From the NCBI RefSeq assembly GCF_900110615.1, contig NZ_FOEI01000010.1:1-64000 (forward strand): a stretch of 64,000 bases of DNA, read 5' to 3'. This document shows positions 50,927 through 58,996 of this stretch, piece by piece. The position numbers and the translations under genes are program-made. The number at the start of each line of letters is the position of its first letter. The stretch's first letter is position 1. The notes beneath the pieces are model-generated. The model had not been told where the DNA came from. It made no database searches and saw only the letters and a list, made by a program, of their open reading frames with translations. This stretch comes from Flavobacterium urocaniciphilum (lineage in GTDB: Bacteria > Bacteroidota > Bacteroidia > Flavobacteriales > Flavobacteriaceae).

Positions 50927-51626
50927 TTGGTCTCTGAATTATGTTTACAAATTCCAATACTTGTTTTTGAACATTTAACATAAAATGATCAATTTTTCCA
51001 TTTAATAAATGATATCCTGCATACGCGAACAATCCAACAATAAGTCCTGCTCCAGAAGAAATCATTTTTTCATATAAACCTCCAGAAATATTACCAATAC
51101 TGATATCTTCAGTAATCGAAATACTATAGAAAATTTTAATTACACCACCAATCGTACCAACGAAACCTAAAGTTGGAGCCATACCGGCAATTAAACCTAA
51201 ATGTCCCATTTTTCGTTCCATTTCACCTAATTCGATTTGAGCCATTCGCTCCATATTCGATTCAATTTCAGCAATAGGGCGACCAATTGTTAAAATTCCT
51301 TCCTTAACTACTCTAGCTGTTGCATTATCAAGTCTTTCTGATGCACCAATTGCTAAATTAATATTCCCATTATTTAAATGAGTACGAACTTCTTTTAATA
51401 AAAAAGTATCATTTTTAGTCGCTTTTGCGATATACATATATCTTTCAAAAATTAGATAAATGGTATAAAACAATAATATTGCAATTGGTATTAAAAATAT
51501 ACCACCTTTAAAAATAAATTCTAAAACTGAAATTTCAGTATCAACTGGCGCAGTTGTAGTTGCTGTTGTGTCTGTTACTGCTTTTGCAACTGTATCAACT
51601 GTAGCTTGTAAAAAAAATCCAATCAT
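50916..51626 (-). CDS. exbB: MotA/TolQ/ExbB proton channel family protein
   Basis: A 236-residue inner membrane channel subunit with three spans (about 33-55, 140-162 and 182-205). The conserved central part is GLIAGMAPTLGFVGTIGGVIKIF, and the last span has the small-residue face (SSGAGLIVGLFAYAGYHLL). An Ala/Thr-rich N-terminus (VDTVAKAVTDTTATTTAPVD) precedes the first span. It pairs with ExbD from the overlapping gene. It is the first gene of the two-gene unit and is divergent from folC. Confidence 0.93.
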   Translation of the reverse strand: MIGFFLQATVDTVAKAVTDTTATTTAPVDTEISVLEFIFKGGIFLIPIAILLFYTIYLIFERYMYIAKATKNDTFLLKEVRTHLNNGNINLAIGASERLDNATARVVKEGILTIGRPIAEIESNMERMAQIELGEMERKMGHLGLIAGMAPTLGFVGTIGGVIKIFYSISITEDISIGNISGGLYEKMISSGAGLIVGLFAYAGYHLLNGKIDHFMLNVQKQVLEFVNIIQRPNGN

Positions 51627-51752
51627 ATGTAATAGTATTCGTAATTAATTTTTGAAATTTGCACTAAAGATACATTTTTCTATAAAGTATAAAACTAAAA
51701 AAAATCTAAATTATTTTGTGCTGATGCAAAATAAATGAAAATAAATATAAAA

Positions 51753-52967
51753 ATGACATATAAAGAAACAATAAATTGGTTATTCAATCAGCTTCCTATG
51801 TTCCAAAACGTAGGTGCTAGCGCGTATAAAAAAGATTTAACCAATACGTTATTATTAGTCAACCATTTAGAAAATCCACAACATAATTTCAAAAGTATCC
51901 ATGTTGCTGGCACCAATGGAAAAGGTTCTACAAGCAGTATGATTGCTTCCGTATTAATGGAAGCAGGATATAAAGTTGGATTATACACTTCTCCCCATTT
52001 AAAAGATTTTAGAGAACGCATTACTATAAATGGAAAACAGATTTCTAGAGAATATGTCAAGAAATTTGTATCCAACAACAAAACTTTTTTTGAAAGCACT
52101 CAATTAAGCTTTTTCGAAATGACTGTTGGTTTGGCTTTTCAATATTTTTCAGACAAAAAAGTAGATATTGCAATTATTGAGGTTGGCATGGGCGGACGAT
52201 TGGATTCTACCAATGTTATTTCACCTTTACTCTCTATTATAACTAATATTGGAAAAGACCACACTCAGTTTCTAGGCGATACTTTAGAAAAAATTGCTTT
52301 TGAAAAAGCCGGTATTATCAAACCAAATATTCCAGTAGTTATTGGTGAATATACATCCGAAACAAAACCAGTGTTTTTAGAAATTGCACAAAAGAATAAT
52401 TCAGAAATTCATTTTGCTCAAGACAAAAAGCATCCTGATTACCCTTGCGGACTTCTAGGTGATTACCAAATAAAAAATAAAAAAACAGTAATTGAAGCTT
52501 TTCGAAATTTAAAATCTGATTTGATAGTTACAGAAGAAAATATAAAAAACGGTATTTTAAATGTAGTTAGCAATACCAATTTGCAAGGTCGCTGGCAAAT
52601 ACTAAATGAAAAACCAAAAGTAATTTGTGATACGGCTCACAATGCACATGGACTAGAAATTGTAATGAATCAATTAAAAAAGGAAAAATTTAATCAATTA
52701 CACATCGTTTTAGGGGTTGTAAACGATAAAGATTTAGATTCTGTACTGCCATTATTCCCGAAAAACGCAAAATATTATTTTTGTAAACCAAAAATTCAAA
52801 GAGGTTTAGATGCTAAAATTTTAAAAGCAAATGCAAGCGAATTCGAACTAAAAGGAAACATATTTAAATCAGTTTCAATAGCTTACAAATCTGCTTTGAA
52901 AAATTGCACTGAAAAAGACCTTATATATATAGGTGGAAGCACTTTTGTTGTTGCAGAAATAATTTAA
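51753..52967 (+). CDS. folC: Folylpolyglutamate synthase / dihydrofolate synthase
   Basis: A 404-residue Mur-ligase-like enzyme that adds glutamate to dihydropteroate and to folates. Motifs: the P-loop VAGTNGKGSTSSMIASVL, SPHLKDFRERITING (omega-type folate loop), EVGMGGRLDSTNV (metal Glu), NIGKDHTQFLGDTLEKIAFEKAGIIK and CDTAHNAHG. I start at the ATG at 51753 (MTYKETINWLF), where relatives begin; the in-frame ATG at 51735 would add only six residues and cannot be excluded. It is a single gene upstream of tRNA-Val. Confidence 0.94.
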   Translation: MTYKETINWLFNQLPMFQNVGASAYKKDLTNTLLLVNHLENPQHNFKSIHVAGTNGKGSTSSMIASVLMEAGYKVGLYTSPHLKDFRERITINGKQISREYVKKFVSNNKTFFESTQLSFFEMTVGLAFQYFSDKKVDIAIIEVGMGGRLDSTNVISPLLSIITNIGKDHTQFLGDTLEKIAFEKAGIIKPNIPVVIGEYTSETKPVFLEIAQKNNSEIHFAQDKKHPDYPCGLLGDYQIKNKKTVIEAFRNLKSDLIVTEENIKNGILNVVSNTNLQGRWQILNEKPKVICDTAHNAHGLEIVMNQLKKEKFNQLHIVLGVVNDKDLDSVLPLFPKNAKYYFCKPKIQRGLDAKILKANASEFELKGNIFKSVSIAYKSALKNCTEKDLIYIGGSTFVVAEII

Positions 52968-52985
52968 TTTTTTTTGATTTTTTAT

Positions 52986-53015
52986 TTGCAGATATAAAAA
53001 ACAACTGTATATTTG
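52986..53015 (+). promoter_or_regulatory. Promoter of tRNA-Val
   Basis: TTG (52986-52988), 19 nt, TATATTTG (53008-53015), then GCACTCGC. It lies 33 nt ahead of the tRNA and has the same design as the tRNA-Thr promoter. Confidence 0.85.
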
Positions 53016-53047
53016 CACTCGCAATACAGAAGTAGAGCACTTTATTG

Positions 53048-53125
53048 GGGCAATTAGCTCAGTTGGTTCAGAGCACCTCGTTTACACCGAGGGGGTCAGG
53101 GGTTCGAATCCCTTATTGCCCACCA
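53048..53125 (+). tRNA. tRNA-Val (anticodon TAC), CCA encoded
   Basis: A cloverleaf with acceptor GGGCAAT/ATTGCCC, D arm AGCTCAGTTGGTTCAGAGC, anticodon arm CCTCG-TTTACAC-CGAGG with anticodon TAC, and T arm GGGGTTCGAATCCC. The discriminator A at 53122 is followed by encoded CCA (53123-53125). It has its own promoter and a terminator. Confidence 0.97.
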
Positions 53126-53130
53126 CTTTT

Positions 53131-53160
53131 AACTCCTTAAGAAATTAAGGAGTTTTTTTA
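53131..53160 (+). terminator. Terminator of tRNA-Val
   Basis: Perfect stem AACTCCTTAA/TTAAGGAGTT (53131-53140 with 53145-53154), loop GAAA, then a T run. Confidence 0.9.
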
Positions 53161-53666
53161 TGCCAAAATTTAATTTATAGACCTTTTATTGTTTACATAC
53201 TTTATAGTCTTATTAAAGACAAACACTAGAATAGATACAGTCTAAAATAAAAGACAGAATTAATAAACAAAAACACTATAATTAAAAAAGTAAAATATAA
53301 TTATCTTTTTACAGTAAAACTATTTGAAGTTTAAGCTTAGCCTTATCAAGCTAATTTCAAACTTTACACATTATTCAAAGTAATAAAAACACTTTTATAA
53401 TAATGTGAAAAACTTCAAAATTTCATTTCAAAATTCACTTGCATACAATATATAAATTTTGTAGCATTGTATCACTATATCAAAAATCCGCTCATCCATT
53501 ATAAACAGAAGTACAAAAGGAGTTTTCAACAAATTGTTAATAACTACAACCTACAAAAGTGTTAAAAAATTAAAAAGCCAGCATTTTCAATATATACGTA
53601 ACTTTTTGAAAATCAAATTATTCGGAAATTTTTGTTGAAAATTTTGTTAATAACCAATTATTTTTC
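53161..53666. other. Gene-free AT-rich stretch with DnaA-box-like clusters
   Basis: About 500 bases without any credible coding frame and very AT-rich. It contains two clusters of identical design, 110 bp apart: TTTTCAACA then TGTTAATAA (53523-53531 and 53535-53543), and TGTTGAAAA then TGTTAATAA (53633-53641 and 53645-53653), each pair with a 3-nt spacer. Each box, read on the proper strand, differs from the DnaA box TTATCCACA at two positions. An origin-like or regulatory role is possible but unproven; no other RNA or repeat was recognised. Confidence 0.5.
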
Positions 53667-53698
53667 TTGATTATTTAAAAAAAAACAACATATATTTG
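53667..53698 (+). promoter_or_regulatory. Promoter of the outer membrane barrel gene
   Basis: TTG (53667-53669), 21 nt, TATATTTG (53691-53698), 27 nt ahead of the ATG at 53726. It shows that the frame from the TTG at 53696 is too long. Confidence 0.8.
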
Positions 53699-53725
53699 TC
53701 CCATAACTTTAAAATAAAAACAATT

Positions 53726-54319
53726 ATGAAAAAAGTATTATTATCTGCTATAGCAGTATTTTCATTGACTTTTGCTAATGCACAAGAAGAAGAAAAAGGA
53801 ACTGGAATGGGATTTGGAAAAGGTGACTTATTCATGTCTGGAGCTCTTTCAATTGGATCTCAAAAAACTGGTGATGTAAAAGCTAATGGTTTTGAAATCG
53901 AGCCTAAAATTGGTTACTTTGTTTCTGAGAACATCGCAATTGGTGGTAAAATTGGATATGCATCTATGAAAGCTGAAAATGCTGGTGTAGACACAAATGA
54001 CATGTCAGCTTTATCTTTAGGAGCTTTTGGAAGATACTATTTCACTCCAGCTTCTCAATTTTCTTTATTTGGAGAATTAGGTGTTGACTATTCTACAATT
54101 GATGACAACTTAGCTGATGTTCAACAAAAAGAATTAGGTTTAGGTTTAGGTTTAGGTTTAAACTATTTCGTGTCTGACAACTGGTCTATCGAAGCTACTT
54201 GGGCTGGATTAGGTTATACATCTAATGACAACGGTGGAAACGGTGCAGAAAAAACTAATTCTTTTGGATTAGGTGGTGACTTAAGAGCTATCTCTTTTGG
54301 TGTTAACTACAAATTCTAA
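53726..54319 (+). CDS. Outer membrane beta-barrel protein
   Basis: A 197-residue protein with a signal peptide (MKKVLLSAIAVFSLTFANAQ) and a small barrel of about eight strands of the porin-like OmpX/OmpA-barrel type. Alternating strands are easy to see (FEIEPKIGYFVSENIAIGGKIGY, ALSLGAFGRYYFT, FSLFGELGVDYS, LGLGLGLGLNYFVSDNWSIEATWAGLGY), and the C-terminus ends in Phe (ISFGVNYKF), the usual barrel-insertion signal. GGLLN-type Gly-Leu repeats near 145 are notable. The very good promoter and the GC-rich terminator suggest an abundant protein. Specific function unknown. Confidence 0.88.
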   Translation: MKKVLLSAIAVFSLTFANAQEEEKGTGMGFGKGDLFMSGALSIGSQKTGDVKANGFEIEPKIGYFVSENIAIGGKIGYASMKAENAGVDTNDMSALSLGAFGRYYFTPASQFSLFGELGVDYSTIDDNLADVQQKELGLGLGLGLNYFVSDNWSIEATWAGLGYTSNDNGGNGAEKTNSFGLGGDLRAISFGVNYKF

Positions 54320-54340
54320 TTAGTAGATACTTATAAAAAC

Positions 54341-54367
54341 AAAACCCCGCAATGCGGGGTTTTTTTA
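54341..54367 (+). terminator. Terminator of the barrel protein gene
   Basis: GC-rich stem AAAACCCCGC/GCGGGGTTTT (54341-54350 with 54354-54363), 3-nt loop, then T. One of the strongest in the window. Confidence 0.92.
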
Positions 54368-54444
54368 TAAGATTTTTTTTATAAATTATAAATTTTCTGT
54401 AAATATTTTCTTATTTTTGTAGGATATTTTATAAATTATAATTC

Positions 54445-56925
54445 ATGAAAAAAATCTTGCTAATTATTCTTCTTTGCAACACAGCTTATTCTCAAAGTGT
54501 TTGCAATCCAATTGGAACTACAACAAATCCTAACTTTCCTACAAACCCTCAAAATCAAAGTTTTTTAAACAATTTTGATTGGACCACAACTAGTAGCTCT
54601 TTAAACATCAATACTGTTTGCACACCAAACAGTTATACAACTAATCCTTTCGAATCGAATCAAACAGAATTATTACCTCTTTCCCTTGTTAAAGACAATA
54701 AACCAGAAGATGGATGGGAAATAGTAGCTTACAATTTAGGCTATAATAATAACAACACTCCATTAAACGTAAGACCTGAGCATACCTATTATATGCTATA
54801 CAATAAATATACGGGTATAGTAAGAGTTTTAGTAAAATGGTGCCGAAATGTAAATTACAATGGCGCAATGTTAACAATAAAATTTGCTCCTGGCTTCCAA
54901 TCTAACCTACTCGACATGGCATACGATGAAAAAACAACTGACATGCCTCATATAGCAAACCCTTCATTTAGTACAGTTTTAAAATTTTATAACGACAACA
55001 ATTTTTGGGGGTATGCAGATTTTAAATTAAACTATGACCCTTGTACTTGTTCTTTTACAGAAAGTTCAAGATTATTATTATATTCTGAATTAATAACTAA
55101 TTCATCAGTTGAGTTAACAGGTAAAATCTCTGGAACAATATCATCAATTACTAATGGAGCAGGTAGTGTTAATTCGAATGGTAGTTTCTGGAAAACAGCA
55201 AATGTTATAAGCGACAAAATGATGCAAATACATGGAGGCATTACAAGTTTTCAAGAAAAATACCAAAAAATATATGAAAATCTTGCAGATGGAGGTATAA
55301 CTATAAATGCAATAAATCAATTAGGAAATTTCTTTAATAACAATGCATTTATGAAAGCTGGCCTAAAAGCTGTTCCTTATGCAAGTTCAGCTGTAAAATT
55401 TTTATCAGGTTTATTAGGTGGAGGAGCAAGTGGCAACCAACCAATTCAGTTATCACCATTAAGTGTAAATTTAGATGTAAAAATCTCCGGAACAATAAGT
55501 ACACAAGACCCAATGCATAATGTAACTATAGGCTTACCAGGATCTCAAAGCCAAAACATCTTACAAGGTGTAGAAAACGGACAACCCTTATACAATGAAA
55601 CATTAGGTGTATTTTCACTAGTAAACCAACCAATAATGTATTACACAGAAACTCCAACTTCTAAAGGCTTTGTAAACAGAGAAAGGAAACAAATGTTCGA
55701 TAATGTTAATTATGAGTATTGGGAACTATATAACGAATATAATTTTATTTCTAGAAATTATAAACTATCGGGAGAAACATTAAAATACGCCATAAACCCA
55801 GCCAGTAATTTAATATTGCAAGATGCAGAGATAATGTTAATAACTGAATACGAACACCCAAGCTTTGTATATAAAAATAAATATGGTAGTTTATATAATG
55901 TTTCGAATACAGACGAAGCAAATGGATTACCTATAACAGGAACCAATACAGGACCAATGATTGATAATATAAACTTCATTTTCCAAAATTCATTTAATCC
56001 AATTGGTGCAAATAATTTTAAAAATGATTATTCGTTTTCATATCTGTACGATATTCAAAATAAATCTGGCTCAAATTATAATAAAAAACGTAGAATTATC
56101 TATAGCCAAGGTACATCTAATTATTACCCATATAATACAATTTATTACTGGAAAGGATATAATGACAACACACCATGTATTGCACCTCCAAACTGGCCAT
56201 CTTCAGAATTTTATGGCTCTCAACCATTTAGATATGTTCAAACTAAATCAGATGATTTCAACTATTCAACTTTAAACCCGACAACTAATTTTAGAAATGT
56301 TAGTATTATTGGAATGTCTGGTACAGGCCAAACAATTAGACCTGAATTTCTTGCCCCTAAAGTAAAACAGTTTAAATTAAAATTTGTTTTAAATTTAAAA
56401 AGAACGGATAATCCTAATGCTCAAAACGTATTATATGTAGTAACTTATCCAGTAAAACTATTACCTGCACCAGTTGGATACAACATGACAGGATCTGATT
56501 ATATTCTAGACGCTCAAACATATGCTAACCAAATAGGATATAATCCTGCGACACCTACAAATAAATTTGTACCAGCAACTCAAGCAGAATTAGCTACTTT
56601 ATGCTCAAGCACTACTTACAGAAATGGAAGAACAAATCTACAGGGTAGAATAAGCAATCAAAATTTAACTGATGAAGACAAAAAAATTTCAAATAGTCCA
56701 GTTTTATATCCTGTTCCAATTGAAAATACTCTAAATATTAAAACCAATTCATGCAATTTAGTTTCGATTATTGATATTAACGGAAGTATTATTATGGATA
56801 TTAGCAACACAAAATTGAATGATGATATTGCTATAATTGATGTTTCGAATTTAAAAAAGGGAATTTACATGATTTCGTATTACGATTCTAAAGGCGAAAT
56901 TCACTTTATGAAAATGATTAAATAA
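54445..56925 (+). CDS. Type IX secretion system cargo protein with type A sorting domain
   Basis: An 826-residue secreted protein. A signal peptide (MKKILLIILLCNTAYSQ) leads to an Asn/Thr-rich body with no domain I recognise, including a Gly/Ser-rich hydrophobic part (about 300-335, LLGGGASGN) and a Tyr/Asn-rich middle. The last 80 residues are a type A sorting domain (SPVLYPVPIENTLNIKT, then IIDINGSIIMD, then LKKGIYMISYYDSKG and FMKMIK), which directs export through the type IX system and is removed at the surface. A TATTTTTG -7 box is at 54412-54419. No T9SS core gene is in the window. Enzymatic activity is not apparent. Confidence 0.85.
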   Translation: MKKILLIILLCNTAYSQSVCNPIGTTTNPNFPTNPQNQSFLNNFDWTTTSSSLNINTVCTPNSYTTNPFESNQTELLPLSLVKDNKPEDGWEIVAYNLGYNNNNTPLNVRPEHTYYMLYNKYTGIVRVLVKWCRNVNYNGAMLTIKFAPGFQSNLLDMAYDEKTTDMPHIANPSFSTVLKFYNDNNFWGYADFKLNYDPCTCSFTESSRLLLYSELITNSSVELTGKISGTISSITNGAGSVNSNGSFWKTANVISDKMMQIHGGITSFQEKYQKIYENLADGGITINAINQLGNFFNNNAFMKAGLKAVPYASSAVKFLSGLLGGGASGNQPIQLSPLSVNLDVKISGTISTQDPMHNVTIGLPGSQSQNILQGVENGQPLYNETLGVFSLVNQPIMYYTETPTSKGFVNRERKQMFDNVNYEYWELYNEYNFISRNYKLSGETLKYAINPASNLILQDAEIMLITEYEHPSFVYKNKYGSLYNVSNTDEANGLPITGTNTGPMIDNINFIFQNSFNPIGANNFKNDYSFSYLYDIQNKSGSNYNKKRRIIYSQGTSNYYPYNTIYYWKGYNDNTPCIAPPNWPSSEFYGSQPFRYVQTKSDDFNYSTLNPTTNFRNVSIIGMSGTGQTIRPEFLAPKVKQFKLKFVLNLKRTDNPNAQNVLYVVTYPVKLLPAPVGYNMTGSDYILDAQTYANQIGYNPATPTNKFVPATQAELATLCSSTTYRNGRTNLQGRISNQNLTDEDKKISNSPVLYPVPIENTLNIKTNSCNLVSIIDINGSIIMDISNTKLNDDIAIIDVSNLKKGIYMISYYDSKGEIHFMKMIK

Positions 56926-56945
56926 TCGAAAAAAATAGTTGATTT

Positions 56946-56980
56946 CAAAAAAAATCCCGATTTGTATCGGGATTTTTTTA
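56946..56980. terminator. Bidirectional terminator
   Basis: Stem AAAATCCCGAT/ATCGGGATTTT with loop TTGT, between the T9SS cargo gene and rocD, with T runs on both strands. Confidence 0.9.
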
Positions 56981-56998
56981 TAATATTTATTCAATCTT

Positions 56999-58243
56999 TT
57001 ATCTTTCAAATTCTTTTAATGTATTGATGATAATGTTCACACAATCCATTAATTGTTCTTCATTCATCACTAAAGGCGGTGCAAAACGGATTATATTTCC
57101 ATGTGTTGGTTTAGCTAACAATCCGTTTTCAGCTAATTTCATACAAATATTCCAAGCCGTATCACTTTCTTCCGTATCATTTATTACAACGGCATTCAAC
57201 AATCCTTTTCCTCTTACTAAAGTTGCTATATTAGATGTTTCAATATACTTACCTAATTCGGCACGGAAAATCTGACCTAAACGTTCTGCATTATCTGCTA
57301 ATTTCTCATCTGTAACAACCTCTAAAGCAGCAATTGCAACTGCAGCCGCAACTGGATTTCCACCAAATGTAGAACCATGTTGACCAGGTTTAATTACATT
57401 CATAATAGCATCATTCGCTAAAACTGCAGAAACTGGATAAACTCCACCAGAAATTGCTTTACCTAAAACTAAAATATCTGGTTGTACATTTTCATGATGA
57501 ACCGCTAATAATTTACCTGTTCTAGCAATACCTGTTTGAACTTCATCTGCAATGAACAAAACATTATGTTTTTCACACAATGCTTTTGCTTTTGCTAAAT
57601 ATCCTTCAGAAGGAACATAAACTCCCGCTTCACCTTGAATTGGCTCAACTAAAAATCCAGCAACATTTGGAGAAGAAGTAATTGCTTTTTCCAACGCCTC
57701 TAAATCGTCATAGGCTATTTTAATAAATCCTTCAGTAAATGGTCCGAAATTTTTACGTGCATTTTCATCATTAGAAAAAGAAATAATTGTAGTTGTTCTA
57801 CCGTGGAAGTTGTTTTCACAAACGATAATTTGTGCTTGCTTTTCCGCTACTCCTTTTTTCTCATATGCCCATTTTCTACAAATTTTTAAAGCAGTTTCAA
57901 CCGCTTCAGCACCTGTATTCATTGGCAACACCTTATCAAAACCAAAATAGTTAGTGATAAACTGCTCATAAACTCCTAATTTATCATTATAAAAAGCACG
58001 AGAAGTTAACGTTAATGTTTGTGCCTGATTTACCATTGCTCCAACAATTTTTGGGTGACAATGACCTTGATTTACCGCAGAATATGCAGATAAAAAATCG
58101 TAGTACTTTTTACCTTCAACATCCCAAACATACACTCCCTCTCCTTTGTTCAAAACAACAGGAAGTGGATGATAATTGTGCGCTCCATACTTATCTTCTA
58201 GAGCAATTGCTTCAGCCGAACTAATTTTTTCTAAAACTGACAT
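56999..58243 (-). CDS. rocD: Ornithine--oxo-acid transaminase
   Basis: A 414-residue class III PLP aminotransferase that turns ornithine and 2-oxoglutarate into glutamate 5-semialdehyde and glutamate in arginine and ornithine breakdown. Motifs: [30 protein letters not shown] at the start in parts, [28 protein letters not shown], and [15 protein letters not shown] with the PLP Lys. High similarity in the first 50 residues to ornithine aminotransferases ([15 protein letters not shown]) separates it from acetylornithine and GABA enzymes. A 9-bp inverted repeat lies 60 nt upstream and may bind a regulator. Confidence 0.95.
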   Translation of the reverse strand: MSVLEKISSAEAIALEDKYGAHNYHPLPVVLNKGEGVYVWDVEGKKYYDFLSAYSAVNQGHCHPKIVGAMVNQAQTLTLTSRAFYNDKLGVYEQFITNYFGFDKVLPMNTGAEAVETALKICRKWAYEKKGVAEKQAQIIVCENNFHGRTTTIISFSNDENARKNFGPFTEGFIKIAYDDLEALEKAITSSPNVAGFLVEPIQGEAGVYVPSEGYLAKAKALCEKHNVLFIADEVQTGIARTGKLLAVHHENVQPDILVLGKAISGGVYPVSAVLANDAIMNVIKPGQHGSTFGGNPVAAAVAIAALEVVTDEKLADNAERLGQIFRAELGKYIETSNIATLVRGKGLLNAVVINDTEESDTAWNICMKLAENGLLAKPTHGNIIRFAPPLVMNEEQLMDCVNIIINTLKEFER

Positions 58244-58303
58244 GATTTATTTTTTATTGATTGTTAAATCGCAATTCCTTCTTTTGGAGAGAAATCATCC
58301 ATA

Positions 58304-58323
58304 ATTTTGTAAAATTACAAAAT
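58304..58323. promoter_or_regulatory. Inverted repeat upstream of rocD
   Basis: ATTTTGTAA-aa-TTACAAAAT, perfect 9-bp arms with a 2-nt spacer, about 60 nt ahead of the rocD start. It is a candidate regulator site; a role is only inferred. Confidence 0.4.
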
Positions 58324-58325
58324 AT

Positions 58326-58367
58326 AAATTCCAAATTCCAAAAAGAAAACGTTGGAATTTGGAATTT
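58326..58367. terminator. Long hairpin between rocD and the DUF1697 gene
   Basis: Perfect 15-bp arms (58326-58340 with 58353-58367, AAATTCCAAATTCCA type), 12-nt loop. It lies downstream of the DUF1697 gene on the minus strand, but its T run is poor. A very similar arm pair is at 61598-61642. Confidence 0.5.
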
Positions 58368-58385
58368 TAAAAAATTTGAAATTCA

Positions 58386-58928
58386 TTACAAATTGTACAT
58401 TTCCAACAATTTAGTCACCGTATTCCAATTTCGAATTGTAGCTACTACATTCAATTTCTTTTCAATGTATTTTTGATCTAAACGTGTTTTTCCTGCTCCA
58501 ACTGCATATTTAATATAAATCCTACTCAAATCTACAGCAGCTTCATCTGGCTTAAACTGACTAATTTTTAAATCATTAATCGCAGAGGAATTCAATTCTT
58601 TAGAAATAAATGCCACATATAACTTCTTCGTATCACAATCTTTTTCTTTTAGAAACGGATTATTTTTAAAACACGATTCTAAATCTTCTTTCGAAATCAC
58701 TACAATTGGAACATCTAACCCTAATTGTTTAAAAATTTCCTGTTTAATCGCAAAACCAACTGAAGCACCATGCTCTTCTTCCGAATCTATAAAAACATTA
58801 CCCGATTGAATATACGTTCTTACATTTTGATAGCCCATATTTTCTAATAACGTTTTCAAAACATCCATTTTAATCATGTTATGTCCGGAAACATTAATCC
58901 CACGCAGTAAAGCCAAATGTGTTTTCAT
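58386..58928 (-). CDS. DUF1697 domain-containing protein
   Basis: A 180-residue cytosolic protein of the DUF1697 family, of unknown function. Conserved parts are the start THLALLRGINVSGHNMIKMDVLK, MGYQNVRTYIQSGNVFIDS and the final TRNWNTVTKLLEM. I use the ATG at 58928; the longer frame (to 59078) would run 80 nt into the divergent rlmD gene and has an unlikely Phe-rich leader. It is divergent from rlmD with a 68-nt gap. Confidence 0.88.
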   Translation of the reverse strand: MKTHLALLRGINVSGHNMIKMDVLKTLLENMGYQNVRTYIQSGNVFIDSEEEHGASVGFAIKQEIFKQLGLDVPIVVISKEDLESCFKNNPFLKEKDCDTKKLYVAFISKELNSSAINDLKISQFKPDEAAVDLSRIYIKYAVGAGKTRLDQKYIEKKLNVVATIRNWNTVTKLLEMYNL

Positions 58929-58984
58929 CAATCTTTTTTTTTTGATAAAAGTAAAATAATTTATCGTATCCCCATAACAATTCT

Positions 58985-58992
58985 TACTTTTG
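58985..58992 (+). promoter_or_regulatory. -7 box of rlmD, almost at the start codon
   Basis: TACTTTTG (58985-58992) ends only 4 nt before the ATG at 58997. Transcription should begin at or within a few bases of the ATG, giving a leaderless or nearly leaderless mRNA. There is no exact TTG at -33. Confidence 0.5.
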
Positions 58993-58996
58993 CAAC

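Noticed and set aside
51788-52099. A 103-codon frame opposite folC
   Set aside because: It lies fully inside folC on the other strand and shows no independent start signal or motif.
53161-53666. A hidden small RNA or riboswitch in the gene-free stretch
   Set aside because: I could not find a stable, conserved-looking fold or a promoter-terminator pair within it apart from the barrel gene promoter.
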